From NCBI RefSeq assembly GCF_026151205.1, contig NC_087077.1:11444983-11508982 (forward strand): a stretch of DNA of 64,000 nucleotides. Direction: 5' to 3'. The position numbers and the translations under genes were made by a program. Positions 45,214-57,824 of the stretch are shown here, piece by piece. Positions within the stretch are counted from its first letter, which is position 1. Every line of letters begins with the position of its first letter. The stretch is from Bolinopsis microptera. Lineage: Eukaryota > Ctenophora > Tentaculata > Lobata > Bolinopsidae. The notes below the pieces were generated by a model, which saw nothing but the letters and a program-made list of their open reading frames with translations, searched no databases and had not been told where the DNA came from.

Positions 45214-46519
45214 TAAGAAGGGTTACAGAGCTGTTCAATACCGACTGTTGCTAACTTAAAGTAACAATGTCGATAGGGGAGGGGCCGCCGGGATGCAGTC
45301 CAATTTGGAAACAAGTCGCGACTTGATATGTGAACGATACTTTATTGATGTCGAACAATCACAATTTCGATCCCTCAATATTTTTATTATTTTAAAGATA
45401 TTTCCAAAAAGTGCTTTAAATTTACAAGCTTTAAGTACAGCAAACCATACTCAGTGCTATTATTGAGTATTTACAATTTCTTCCATTTTTAGGCGAATTA
45501 ATTGAATGTAGAGGAACTTTACCTTAGTGGTGTTGGTTCTACGGGCCAGTGCGCCCCGATATAAATCATGCTGACTGTTCCACGCTGACAGCTGTTGCTG
45601 AAAAGAGGATGTTGGGCCGGTCTAATTTGGGCAAAAAGGTTGCTGATGTGATAGTGTGAAGTGTGAATGAAGTGTGAACAATGATGCTGATGTTGATAAA
45701 TAACAATTTGAATCCCAATGTTTTTTACTCTCAAGACATTTGTTAGAACTGCTTTAGTAACTTATGAAGTATTTATATAAGTATATAGCAAAGTATATTT
45801 AGTGGCCCTCACAGTTCTTTTCGCAAGAATTTTCTTAAAATTTGGGCGAGCGATTTAGTAGGAGCGTATCTTTGTATTTCCATATTTGGTCTGAAAATAC
45901 GACATTTTGTTAATTCTACTGTTTCATAAAACTATTAAACTGTTAACTATTAAATCAATTTTTGATTATCACAAAATTACTTGATTAAAGTACTTCCTCA
46001 AATTGTCCGAAGATCTCTAACAGAACTAGTTGAGGTGATGTCATGTCTGCATGAACAAGCTCAGCTGGGTGGGGTGTAGGCCTGGGTTATTGCGGGGTTT
46101 TGATCAGGGCGCCAGGGGTTCTGTTTAGGCTAAGGTTGGGTTTAGGCTTTAGGGTTATGTTAAAAAGTGGGACTACATGTAAGGAATGGGGTACATAATC
46201 ATCATATGAGATTAGATATTTGACAAAACCTCTAACATCACAAATATATAATACGTGATGTCCGAATAATTGCATTTTAAATACATCTACAGTCTACACC
46301 ATGGTTACTATGGTTACTATGGTTAGTACATCACCATGGTAACTATAAATCCATTAAAGCATTAAAATCCCTTGATCAGGGTATTATGTCTGGAACAGCT
46401 CATTCCGTCCGCGACAGATTGTCTACTTTACGACAGGACTTGTTGACCAGTGTCACTTTTTGGGGTGACGTCCAGCGTTCCCAACTGATTGGAACAGTCA
46501 CCGGTAGAGCTTGTTGCAG
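45214..46519. other. Intergenic with MITE fragment
   Basis: A right end of the 3583-3952 MITE family lies at ~45835-45860 (GGGCGAGCGATTTAGTA). Short repeats of ATGGTTACT occur at ~46300-46325. No coding exon was seen. Confidence 0.5.
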
Positions 46520-48419
46520 TCAGTGGTGGGCGTCTGGCGACGGTGGTCGAATGATAGTCATAGGTGTGAAGCTCACTGAAACGTAGAGGCTTCCACATTC
46601 GTTGATATCCGGCAGTGACAGCAATAATGCTGAATTCTGAAATTTAATTATTTCATGGATACGGCATAAACAAAGTTGAAATATTGGATTCACTTCTACT
46701 TAACCAAAACGTCCAAGCACATTTAAATTCAAACAGAAAAAACCTTAACGAAGTATATTCTGAAAATCAAATCCAGTCAGTAAATGAGAATCACTGCAAT
46801 CATCACTATCACAATTATAAATATACCAAAATACTTTATCACTTATAACTGAATGATTTTGACTTATTCTTACCACTATGGAGGGTTTCTTGAATAAGTT
46901 GACAAAAGCACATCCTATCGTGTCATCCACCCCGATCATATCCTTGTCATACACCTCAAACGCTAGCTTAGAGTCGTTAATATCTGATAGAATGCACTGC
47001 AAAAGAAGATTGATTATAATTTAATTATAACAATACATATTTCTTCCGGGCGCGAAATTTAGGATTGGACGTTTATGGTTTAACGCGATGTATTTAAAAG
47101 CCATTATCTATTAATTCGTTATAAGTTCACGATATCTCCGTGACCTATATTTATAATAAAGCTAAGTGCCTGAGAAAATACCTACATGAACAGATTCCTC
47201 GAAGCGTGGAGAATCAGTTCCATATTTCACCACTGTTGTATGGATCTTTACCCTGTTAACCTTGATCACTACATACGGGTCTCCTTTACCAAATATGTCA
47301 GCTTTTCTTAAATTCTTCCCCGAGTGCACTGTAAATTGATAAACGCTATCAATATCAGCCATAATAAGGGTCGATTATCGAAAGACCTCAAATGTTAAAT
47401 TAGTAGACTCCTTAATATTTTGGATATTTTGTAAAACTAAAACAAGTTAGCCTATCGTCCCCACTCCCGCGCCAGGCAACTTATTGAAATTGCATTGGTC
47501 GCTTTTTCTACAGAAATATATGAAGGTTTTGAAATATTGTTACCTTGCGCGAGAAAAAAGATTTCAACTTTAGGTGCAATAATTATTCCTTTTTCAAATT
47601 AATATCTTCATTCTTCAAGGAACTGTTAACTGTAGTGCTCTAGCTTACAATGAGTATCTTGCGCTATAATTTATTTCTTGACATATGTTGTCGGACATAT
47701 TTGACTTATTAATTCATATTTGAATACCGGTCCTATTTTTATCAAATTTTGAACCACTGCACCTAAAATTCGATGTGTAAAATAAATTCGCGGGAAAACT
47801 TGCTATCTAGTAGTGACTGTGACTGTGACTGTGACTGTGACTGTGACTGTGACTGTGACTGTGACTGTGACTGTGACTGTGACTGTGACTGTGACTGTGA
47901 CTGTGACTGTGACTGTGACTGTGACTGTGACTGTGACTGTGACTGTGACTGTGACTGTGACTGTGACTGTGACTGTGACTGTGACTGTGACTGTGACTGT
48001 GACTGTGACTGTGACTGTGACTGTGACTGTGACTGTGACTGTGACTGTGACTGTGACTGTGACTGTGACTGTGACTGTGACTGTGACTGTGACTGTGACT
48101 GTGACTGTGACTGTGACTGTGACTGTGACTGTGACTGTGACTGTGACTGTGACTGTGACTGTGACTGTGACTGTGACTGTGACTGTGACTGTGACTGTGA
48201 CTGTGACTGTGACTGTGACTGTGACTGTGACTGTGACTGTGACTGTGACTGTGACTGTGACTGTGACTCACCTGTTATCTGAAGAAGTCCTGATTTACAC
48301 GGTTCCGGTAAAATGGTGGTCATGTCCTCCTCTTCGACCACTTCTTCTTTCACGGTGCTAGAAGTTAATGTAAATCTTTCAAACAATTTGTCAAACATCT
48401 TCCGAGAGCAGCAGAACAT
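46520..48419 (-). CDS. Small single-C2-domain protein
   Basis: Four exons in coding order: 48419-48272, 47328-47186, 46996-46874 and 46636-46520. They join exactly in frame into 176 residues. After an acidic N-terminal stretch (KEEVVEEED), residues ~43-163 form one full C2 domain: SGLLQITVHSGKNL, ADIFGKGDPYVVIKV, FEVYDKDMIGVDDTIG and GSLYVSVSFTP. All expected calcium-loop acids are present (Asp60, Asp66, Asp114, Asp116, Asp121/122), so calcium-dependent membrane binding is likely. The sequence resembles C2 domains of extended synaptotagmins and MCTPs, but no membrane segment is present. Intron 1 starts directly with a hexanucleotide array. An acceptor lies 21 nt before the ATG. Four bases from the N-terminus, FCCSRK could be acylated. 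Confidence 0.85.
47813..48268. repeat. Perfect (GTGACT)76 hexanucleotide array in C2 gene intron 1
   Basis: 456 bp of unbroken GTGACT units. On the coding (minus) strand the array begins three bases inside the intron, straight after donor G/GTGAGTCACAGTC, so the donor itself is half of a repeat unit. Long open frames on both strands (SQ, HS, TV and CD repeats) are artefacts of the array. Such perfection implies recent expansion and probable length polymorphism. Confidence 0.98.
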
Positions 48420-48440
48420 CGAAACAATACAAAATTTCAG

Positions 48441-49849
48441 CTGTAAAGCATCAACAGGCTGATACTACCTACAGCAAAATGATGTTATTCAAGTTCCAAG
48501 AACAGAAGAATACTCCAGGGGCTGTGTGTACCTTAATGTACCAACTTGAACTATAAACCAGCACTCTCTTTAAACATTCAAACACACCATTCTATGGTGT
48601 CGAGACATTCGTCAACATTTTTAGCCAAATGTTGATGTATTAATGCTTTTAAGCTCAGTAAGTGTACCGATTTATAACGATACTGAAAACTTTTGGGATT
48701 AAATATAGAAAAATTAAGATCATACATATAGTCTTCCATAAGAGCGACGATCAATGTACGTTTTAATTAGGGCTAAGTTTTTTTCATCGCGTAAAGGTTG
48801 AAAAGGTGCAGGAGACCACCTAGACCACGATGGCATGCAATACTACTGCTACATGTTACTACTGCTACATGCAATACTACTGCCACATGCTACTAATACT
48901 TTTACGGTAAAACCGGTCAATGTTCAATTTTCCGCAAAGTTTGGGGAACAATAAATAGCAGGTACTGTAAATCGTGATTAATTAATTGGTTTTTGAGTCC
49001 TAGTCCTACTCCTAGTCAGGTCACCCGTCACATGGTACCTTTCTAACGAGCATGATAATCAGCTTGAAATCAGGGTATTGTTATTTGTTATAGTTCGTAT
49101 TTAAAGTTTCACAAACTGGACATTGTCCAAATATTTCAGGAAAAAAAGCAAGTACAAGTGCAGTAAATTAGGGAACGATATAAAGCGGGGTTTTACTGTA
49201 TCACGAATATATTCGGTCGGTTAAAAAGTCGACGAAACAATGTAATATTTTAGTCAATAGAAATTTCAAATTGTGGATTTTATTTGACATACGTTGCATG
49301 CCACTTTTCGCGCGCGAAGGGCGGAAAAATATATATATATATCTCTGATATTTGGGATACGTAACATGTATCAAGATTTTATCTCACAAGGGAACATTAT
49401 GCATTATAACAAAGTTAAAGAAGAATCCAGAGTTTGTACTGACCTTATATGGTATAGTTTGATCGTTCTTTCAAATTCAACCTACTAGTACTAGCTGCTC
49501 AAATAACTTGTCGGTCGCTAAAAGCATATTTTCTCATATTTTATTTTAACATTTGACAAACTCTTTTCCTTTTGCATTATAAATTTGATGATATCACTTT
49601 ATGCTTCCTTAATGGACGTTTTCCAAACGTAGCATATAGCCTGTGCGATAAAATTTTTAAATAGTGCGATCCTGCACTTGCCTGAATTTGTTTTATGTGC
49701 GGCAAATTTGGGAAAAAACAACGCGATTTGAGCTGAACAATTTGCCAATTTGCAGCGTTTAGGTACTCTCAGGTTTAATTATCCAATAGCCTATAATTAC
49801 TGTTGTATAACGTTGTATTAATATTATTACGCATTATTATTTATTTAAG
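48441..49849. other. Upstream of the C2 gene, nothing recognised
   Basis: AT-rich intergenic DNA with a short TACTACTGCTACATG repeat at ~48840-48890 and a small (AT)n run at ~49330. No supported exon. Confidence 0.4.
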
Positions 49850-50436
49850 ATTTTACCAAAACCCATAATCATGGGTAGAGTGGACCGCTGCCAGTGTCTC
49901 TCTTTCCCAAACAAAAGGAAATGATATTAATTTGATTGACCGTTCTCAAATGCAAAATGATACCGAGAATGAAATCGGTCGCTCGCTTTTCCCATTCATT
50001 CACGGCTTACAATCAATCACATGCTGTAAAAATTCCTTTGGGTTGCGTTCGGGTCGATATACCTAGTATTTCGGGATAAGGGTGGTACTGGTAGTTAGTA
50101 TTCATTCACGGCTTACAATCAATCACATGCTGTACAAATTCCTTTGGGTTGCGTTCGGGTCGATATACCTAGTATTTCGGGATAAGGGTGGTACTGGTAG
50201 TTAGTAAATTAGCTGAAGTTTATTGAATCTTTATTGCTGAGTACAGCTGCCTTCGGGTAGTTCTTCTTAATCTATTACAATTGTAAATTAATGGAAAAAG
50301 CGAGCGACCGATTTCATTCTCGGTATCATTTTGCATTTGAGAACGGTCAATCAAATTAATATCATTTCCTTTTGTTTGGGAAAGAGAGACACTGGCAGCG
50401 GTCCACTCTACCCATGATTATGGGTTTTGGTAAAAT
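49850..50436. mobile_element. Fold-back element with ~147-bp inverted arms
   Basis: Bases 49850-49996 are almost exactly the reverse complement of 50290-50436. The start is ATTTTACCAAAACCCATAAT. Between the arms lies a 106-bp segment in two tandem copies (49994-50099 and 50100-50205), containing GGTTGCGTTCGGGTCGATAT. No coding. A short non-autonomous fold-back or MITE-type element. Confidence 0.85.
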
Positions 50437-50469
50437 ATCATCTCTTTTTGATTATAATGTCATATCAGG

Positions 50470-51994
50470 ATACTTTATAAAATCGAAATATAAACTGATG
50501 TCTTCATTAATAAGGAGGAAGTTTCAACGATTTCGAAATTTTTACTTTAAAAACATTTCCTTGTGTTTAAGTAAGCATATCGGTCTATCACTGACTGAAC
50601 ATAAAACATTATAATCATTCAAGTTGCCATTAACTTCATTTATAATGACATTGAACTGTCGTGGTAAAGCAGAATTTGTTCGAAATCACGAATGAGCATA
50701 ATTCTCACCGTTCGCACGTGCAAACTTTGAGCGGACGTTACGTGCGCATCCAATACTGAATCGCCGTAAATTTTTGCATAGCGGTATTTTATATATAGTT
50801 TGATAAGCGTGCAAAGTTTCAAAAGATTTCAAATAGAACTTGGATCACAACGGGACTCCAAAGTTGATAAAAATCGTGAAAACACCAATTTTCAGTGATT
50901 TTAGCAATTTTTAATCAATTTGGGCGTGTCCCCACGTGTGCAACTTTTTGATTTTCAACTTTAAAACTAGCCTAATGCACAATTTATACCTATAGGAAGC
51001 AGAACTGAGCTCCACAACCCAAGGGATAGCCCAACACCAGAGAATACTAAATCGCAAAATTGACGTTTTAAAAAAATAATTTTTCAAAAAAGCACTAACT
51101 TCAAAGGCAAATATCTTTATGAAGGAGTAAGATAAGAAAACTTTCCGGTAGATTTTCAGAATGCTTGAACAATTATCTAAGGTGAAAATTTCCTCAGATG
51201 TTGAAAAAAATTACTTTTAAATAGTGTTAAATCAATTTTAGAAGTTATTACTTTGTCGAAAATCAAGTTTTAAAAACGGTTAACTTGATGACGTCATCAA
51301 GGGGTGTTTATGACGTCAAATAATTTTTTTATACAATGTAAACTAAAGTGTAAACAATTATTTTAAAGACCTGTGGTCGGAAATGGCTGTATCTTTTATA
51401 CTTTTGAATCTATGGACACCTAAATTTAGGATACAATTGACTATATTTGACTGTCAAAGCGTCTATCCCTGAATATGTATCACGACAATCTGTCGTAAAA
51501 CAGGGGTTCTAGAAAACCCACTTCCCGATGCTCCTGAAGCCTGAAACCTTTTTTGCAGTCGATTTGGTCAACGTCTAGACGCCCTGAAAAATTTCAGATC
51601 TCTAACTCAATTTTAATATGGTTTTTAAGGCACCTGAATATGGCGATTTTGGGTTTTTTACCGAATTTCGTATAACAGTGCTGGCGAGTATTTTATGCAA
51701 ATTTCTTAAAAATCTCAACATAACTATTTTTTATTCCTGTCATCTTTGACATCAAATTAGAATGTTTTGAACTAAAAATAAATCTGCTGAACGACTTCTT
51801 AATGCCTGAAAAACTCCTGCCGGAGGCGGCGGCCTTCGGCCGCCGCCTCCGGCCGGAGTGCACGCTTCGCGTGCACGAAAGAAGCTTGTAACGTGTACCA
51901 AAGGGGGTATAATTATAGTAAAGGGGGTATAATAATAAATGGGGTACATAGTATACCCACAATAAATGCAACGGTCGTGCTTGCCAGCACTGTG
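50470..51994 (+). repeat. 1.5-kb repeat, copy in plus orientation
   Basis: This stretch recurs inverted at 61058-62586 with clear but imperfect identity (scattered substitutions and small indels). No protein-coding frame is kept in both copies. The last ~320 bases are a nested MITE (51675-51993). An internal fragment of a larger transposon or a dispersed repeat family is likely. Confidence 0.85.
51675..51993. mobile_element. 319-bp MITE with GC-rich hairpins
   Basis: The ends are inverted repeats ACAGTGCTGGCGAG and CTTGCCAGCACTGT. Inside, two hairpins follow each other: a 16-bp GC-only stem (51819-51834 with 51838-51853; GCCGGAGGCGGCGGCC, loop TTC, one A pair) and an 8-bp stem GTGCACGC around TTC (51858-51876). 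Two GGGGGTATAAT-like repeats follow. The second copy is 61062-61385. Confidence 0.85.
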
Positions 51995-52383
51995 ATGTAT
52001 CGACTCTAGAATCACCCCCACAAGTCACAAATCAAGATTTTACAATAAGATGGGCAGAATGACCGCGGTCATCCTGTCCATCTTATTTGTGGGGTAAATG
52101 CATTGTAATTTTATACAACATATTTAGATTCCAACCATAATGTGTGTATTAACTATGTGTGTAAGTGTGTATATATACTATAAGGCGCTAAAATGCCTGC
52201 ATTTCGATTTGTTGAGGTATTGCGATTCAGCTTGAGGACTAATTCATTTGCCAAGATTCATCTTCTTTTGTTTTTTTTCTCAACTATCGATGGTATCTGC
52301 ACTTGACATCTGATAATATGCAGTAATAATGAACTTTCTGGGAATTTTTCTTTAATGTTTAAAGGAAAAATTGTGTGTTTTTA
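51995..52383. other. Intergenic, nothing recognised
   Basis: AT-rich DNA between two repeats. No supported feature. Confidence 0.4.
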
Positions 52384-52789
52384 GCAATATAGCAATAGTG
52401 TAGCAATAGTGCGATTCTGCACCCACCGCACTTATATGTCGCCTCTGGAGGTCTCGATTGTTATTATATACTTAGTTATTCCATAAATAGTTTCTACTAA
52501 TACTATAGATAATATTTACATAATGCAAATAAATAATAATAAAACGATAATTGCAAAAAACACTCACAACATTGGACATTAGCAACCATTTTTGAATCAT
52601 CTGTAAAGCTAGTAAATATAGCAATAGTGTAGCAATAGTGCGATTCTGCAATCTGCACCCACTGCACTTATATGTCGCCTCTGGAGGTCTCGATTGTTAT
52701 TATATACTTAGTTATTCCATAAATAGTTTCTACTATAGATAATATTTACATAATGCAAACGATAATTGCAAAAAACATTCACAACATTG
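52384..52789. repeat. Tandem duplication of about 235 bp
   Basis: A segment starting AGCAATAGTGTAGCAATAGT and including TATGTCGCCTCTGGAGGTCT occurs at ~52386-52571 and ~52620-52789. The second copy has lost short internal pieces. Confidence 0.9.
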
Positions 52790-55700
52790 GAATCATCTGT
52801 AAAGCTAATTAAGTTCGAGTTACTGATCACGGCTGATCTAACAAACAAAAGCTCGTGATCGTACTTTTGAGGGAGCATCAAGCCCGCGAAGCAACCATGC
52901 GCCAAAAATAACCATAACTGAGCTTGTGTGTGCGCCTTCTTGCAGCTACTGGCTGCAAGTTAGTATACAAAAGTATAACTTAGTCTCGTACGTGTCTTCA
53001 TCGGTTGATTAAGAATAAGAAGTTGGTTGAGAAGTTGATTGAAAGACCATTGAACAATACCATATTTGGTCATTCAAAGTTGTGGATTCTCTCTTCCACT
53101 ATAATAATTACTTTAAAAATATATTATATTTATATACCTGAGCGTAGAAAGAAAACAATAAAAATATAGTATCGATTGAACATAGCATAGATCTATCGTT
53201 TTTTCAACTGCCTTATAATTTCAACCAAACCTTTCAAGCGACCAATGAAGGCACATATTATACGTAAGCCCATATAATTATAAAGGAATCCACATATTAT
53301 ATGTGCCAAATTTGATAATTTCATCCTCTCAATTTCTGGTCAAATATCAATATTCAGTTAATAAACAAATTATCATCACGGCACGAATGGTCGTGGAGTA
53401 ATACTGTAATAGCCATGCTGCGAACAATAATGCCGGATCCGTAAATTTGAGAAAAAAACGGATAATATAATATCGAACATCCAAAAGTTCATCCTTCTTG
53501 ATTTATAAATAACTCAAATGTCAAAGTATATTTATAGCATTAACCATTAACCAGTTGACTTAGATGAAGAAATTAATTTTGAATGATAAAACTACTTGAA
53601 GATGCCTGTCTGGCCCAGTTTGGGCCATGGGAAAAGATGTCATCGTGATGCCTGCAGCCTGACCTTAGTCCACTTTTGTAAACATGCTTATAATGCTTAT
53701 AGTGGTGATTGAAAATCTAAATTGGAGGGAGTGGTTCCTATAAGTTCAGAATATAGATTTCTATAGGTTTTGCAGATACTTTGCAGTTCCAGATGCTACA
53801 GTCAGTATGAACTATCAATCGTATAACTATCAAAGTGTTAAACTGCCAATCGAAGACTTTCAAGGAATGGTGTGGTCATGTGGTTGCCTCCAGAGGATCA
53901 TTAGAAAGTCATTACCTAATATTTTAAGAACCTCATAGTTATAGTTATACAGGTTATTATATATATATGTATATAGCTGTTATAGCTTCAAGGTCGTTAC
54001 ACAATCAATACGGCGGGGTTGAGAGTACGGCGGGGTTAAGAGTCAAAGACACCGTATAGCCATTACCCACCCAGTAATGCTGGTAATTTTATAAAACAGC
54101 TAAACTGTCAATGCGAGCAATAGTGAGGAAGTAGGTCTGCTCAAGAGAGCGCGGCAGTGGAACACCATTAGAGGTTAGATGCACTTGCATATTTCGAATC
54201 ATTTTGCCTGTGCTGTGGCGCAATATTGAATTAACCATAGCTGTACCCGAAAAATTAACCGTTTAAATGCTTAATTAAAAATGACAGATTGCCGACATTT
54301 ACCGCCAGTTTACCTTATATAGGCTTTATGATGGAATCCCTTGTGAACATCATAGAGCGGCAATTTCTGAGGAGTTAATCGAGGACCTTCCTTAATGGTT
54401 TGAATAATGCAGTTCACCTTGAGACGATCGCATAATATTTCGAGAAAACCCTGATTGCGAAACGTATTACTCATATAACAAGTAAAAATGCCCCATTTCT
54501 TATCATGACCCAGATGAGCCAGTTATGGTTTCCCTTATCAGTCTCAAAAACTATTTTACTGTCTAATATAATAAAACATGTGAACGGTTGCGGTTAAGTT
54601 AGAGCATTTCTAAAGTCTAAAAGTATGTGTCTTGTGCTGTATATGAAGTTTGCAGTTTGATCTGCCGATTTAATTATTAGGCTGCTGAAAAAAACTTGAA
54701 TCGACCGATTAAGATACATAAGTTTTAACTTTAAATAGACTTAGAAAATAAATAACTTTACATTTTTTGATTGTACGATTTTTAATAGTCCTGCAAGACT
54801 TTAAGTAAAATAGTAAGTAAATAGTGAGTAAAATATCAGTAAAATAGATTAAATATAAAGTATGCACGCTTTTCTGACCCTAAAATAAAAACGGTTTTTG
54901 ACAGAAAAACCCAAATTTCAGGGTAATGTTTAAGGAATGATTCATTTTATGGTTAGGATTGAGTTTAAGGTGATTAGGGTACAAAGTTCGGTCACAGTTT
55001 TGGTAAGAACATTCTAATGGACCAGAATACCAAACAAAGAAACAAACAGCCCGATGTCACGTGTGAAATTTCTTGGGTGAGTGTTTTAGTAAGTGCACCT
55101 TTTGTGTTAACATAATGGCACAAAATGATGTAAATGGCTTGTATTGCTCTGTTCACCCACAGTTATAATATTGGTAACAATCTAATCAAATCTGCTGTTT
55201 TGTAAATATATCCGCTCGAAGTAAACTCGTGTTATAAATTGGAGATGCCTGGTCAGTCAGACTCAAATATTGAATAGCTTGGATCCCAATTAATCCAGCC
55301 GCTAAAGAGTCGCTTGATTAATCCTGGCCAGGTGCTCAACTTCACCTTGAAGTTTTATAAAAGTGACGATTGCGAACAAACAAACCACGAGGTAACCACG
55401 CGGTCCGACAGTCGCCGCTAATCATATTGTTGGTAGGAAAAGATCAATAAAATTACACACAAGTAGTTACTTTTACAGAGGCCTCGGTGGTTGTTAATCA
55501 AGTGGTGTCTGGCCAATGATCGCTGTCAATACCTATCGTGGCTACCACGCGTTACTATGTTACCATGGTGACATGTGCATCAGGGTCCCCACGTGACACG
55601 ATTTGGAGGAGTATGGGGCAGCAATATATTTTATAGTGATCTGGTCATCGTTTCTTAGGTTGTTGTTAACTTGGAATAAACTATTGAAGTTCCATCTAAG

Positions 55701-57824
55701 TGAGACGTAAAGAGATTGAAATTTCGTTCGTCAAGTTAATTTGTTCGTCGAGTTAATTTTTTCCCTAAATCGAGTTTACAACTTGATGAGGAAAATTTTG
55801 ATTTATTCAATCCTAATTTGTAATAATTTTTAAATGGGAAAATGCTTGAGTTTTTATGCAATTGTACAAATATAACAACGAATAAATCATTAATAATGTA
55901 GTTCAATCTTTAAAATGTTTGCATCCTCGCTACTTCAGCTTCATGTTGATAAGATTTTGACAGTAAAAGTATTTACTTGGTTACTAAAGCCCAAACTAAT
56001 TAATCATTTTATTTATCTCTGAAAATCTGCAATATAAAGCTGCTAACATGACTGCAATAGGGAGAATATCACTTGTTTTAATTAAGGGGGAGTGCCTGAT
56101 AGAGTTCAAGTTGCACTCTAGTAAACATGCTATATGATATTATGAGAATCTATATAATTAAATCCTTGTGCAATCATTATTATCATGCGAAATTGTCTTT
56201 AGCAGCTTGGTGACTTGTAACTTTGTTGTTTTGCTAGCGTTTTGCTAATTATAATTTGTTACCGATCACTATCAGCCTGCTTACATTAAATGTTAACACC
56301 AGCATAATTGTTAAACCCACGTTCATGGTAATAGCGAATAAGATCAGGTATCTGCAATAAAATTTAAAGGGCGTGGTTCAAAATAAGGGTTGACGCAAAA
56401 GCTTTTGGTCCATCATGTTACTAAAACTGCCCATATAAGGAGTATGTACGTTTTAGAAGCAGATCAACAGTTTAGTATAAAACCAACAAAACGATCTTAA
56501 TAATTGCCTTCACGGTGATAACATTTAGAAAAACACGATTGCTACAAACCATCATTTTGTCGAAATGTAAACACGGTCAAAAGGAAATCGCGGCACGTGC
56601 GGAATCGCAATTTTTCCGATTCTCCGCGACAAATTTGTTAAGTAAGATTTGGAACAATGAGAACATTGATCAATTGCTAAGACAATTAATCTATATTATA
56701 GGTTTATAACATACCTTTGCGAACACAATATGGACGAAAACTCATGAGGGTAAAGAAGATAATTCTAAGAACATATTGATAGTGAAAAACGTATACAAAG
56801 GATGCCATAATGCTATGCCGCAACCTCTAAGTCGTACACACAAACCAACTAGCAAATCATTACCCTACAAACCAGTCTACCCCTAATTCGTAATTCTATT
56901 AGTGCAAATACATTATCTTTCGCTGCGATTTTCGAGATTTTCGCCACGATTTAGTCTAGTTTGACTTGTCGCGACGCCGCAATTTTTGGCCTTAATAATC
57001 GCTATTTTTATTTTTTCCTTGATTATGTAAAAGACGTTAACATTTTATTTTGTCCTTTAATTAAAATTGGCTCCATTAAATCAATAAATTCAGTTAAATG
57101 ATCAAACTGTTTAGAAATATTTATTTATGCCTACTTCAAGGTGATGTTTGATCATTATGCCTGTTCTCAATCCTTAGTTAAGCACACTTCCATATGAATA
57201 CAAAAATCAGAGCAAGCAGAGGGAGTGGTTCCTAAATTAAAAAGTGGATATGTATTTATGTATTTAAGCCTTGCGCTATTATAATACCTGGTGCTATAAC
57301 TTCAGCAATGACCGTGTAACAAGTAAACTGTTAAACTGCTCACGAAAGATTTGTAGTGGCCTCGAGAGGTACTACTCTATTAGAAATCCATTATACGCTT
57401 TCCATTTCTGAAATCTGCTCCCTGTTGCATAATCGTGCGATATTGAATTATAAAACTGCCTATTGACATTTGAATCATGTCGTGACCACTTATATAAATG
57501 TAGCTCGTCCGTAAGGATCGTGTCAGGCCAGACATCGTCTCGGATAAAGCAAAAAGGCGAGCTTTTAAAGAGGGAAAGCATTATATAATATATATATATA
57601 TATATTATATAATTGTGGGTGGCGTCGTCTGCTGACAGTGCTCAATCGGCAAGCCGAAAGGACGGAAATCCTTACAAAATGCCGCCATAAACGGAAATTC
57701 TTTTTATAATCTAATGACTCATATATCTAACCCTTAGTATTGTTTCACGAGTGAATATTTATGTTAACTTTTAGCTTTTTAATTTAATTTTGCCATGCAC
57801 ATCGCAGTAATAGAATCTAGTGTG
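52790..57824. other. 5-kb gene-poor region
   Basis: AT-rich with no convincing exon on either strand. A degenerate member of the 3583-3952 MITE family lies at ~54860-55092 (ending GGGTGAGTGTTTTAGTA). An (AT)n run is at ~57585-57612. Distal regulatory DNA or decayed transposons are possible but cannot be shown. Confidence 0.45.

Noticed and set aside
47763..48419. Long ORFs of SQ, HS, TV and CD dipeptide repeats across the hexamer array
   Set aside because: They are automatic translations of a 6-bp perfect repeat; only the non-repeat part (48272-48419) is a real exon ending at the donor.
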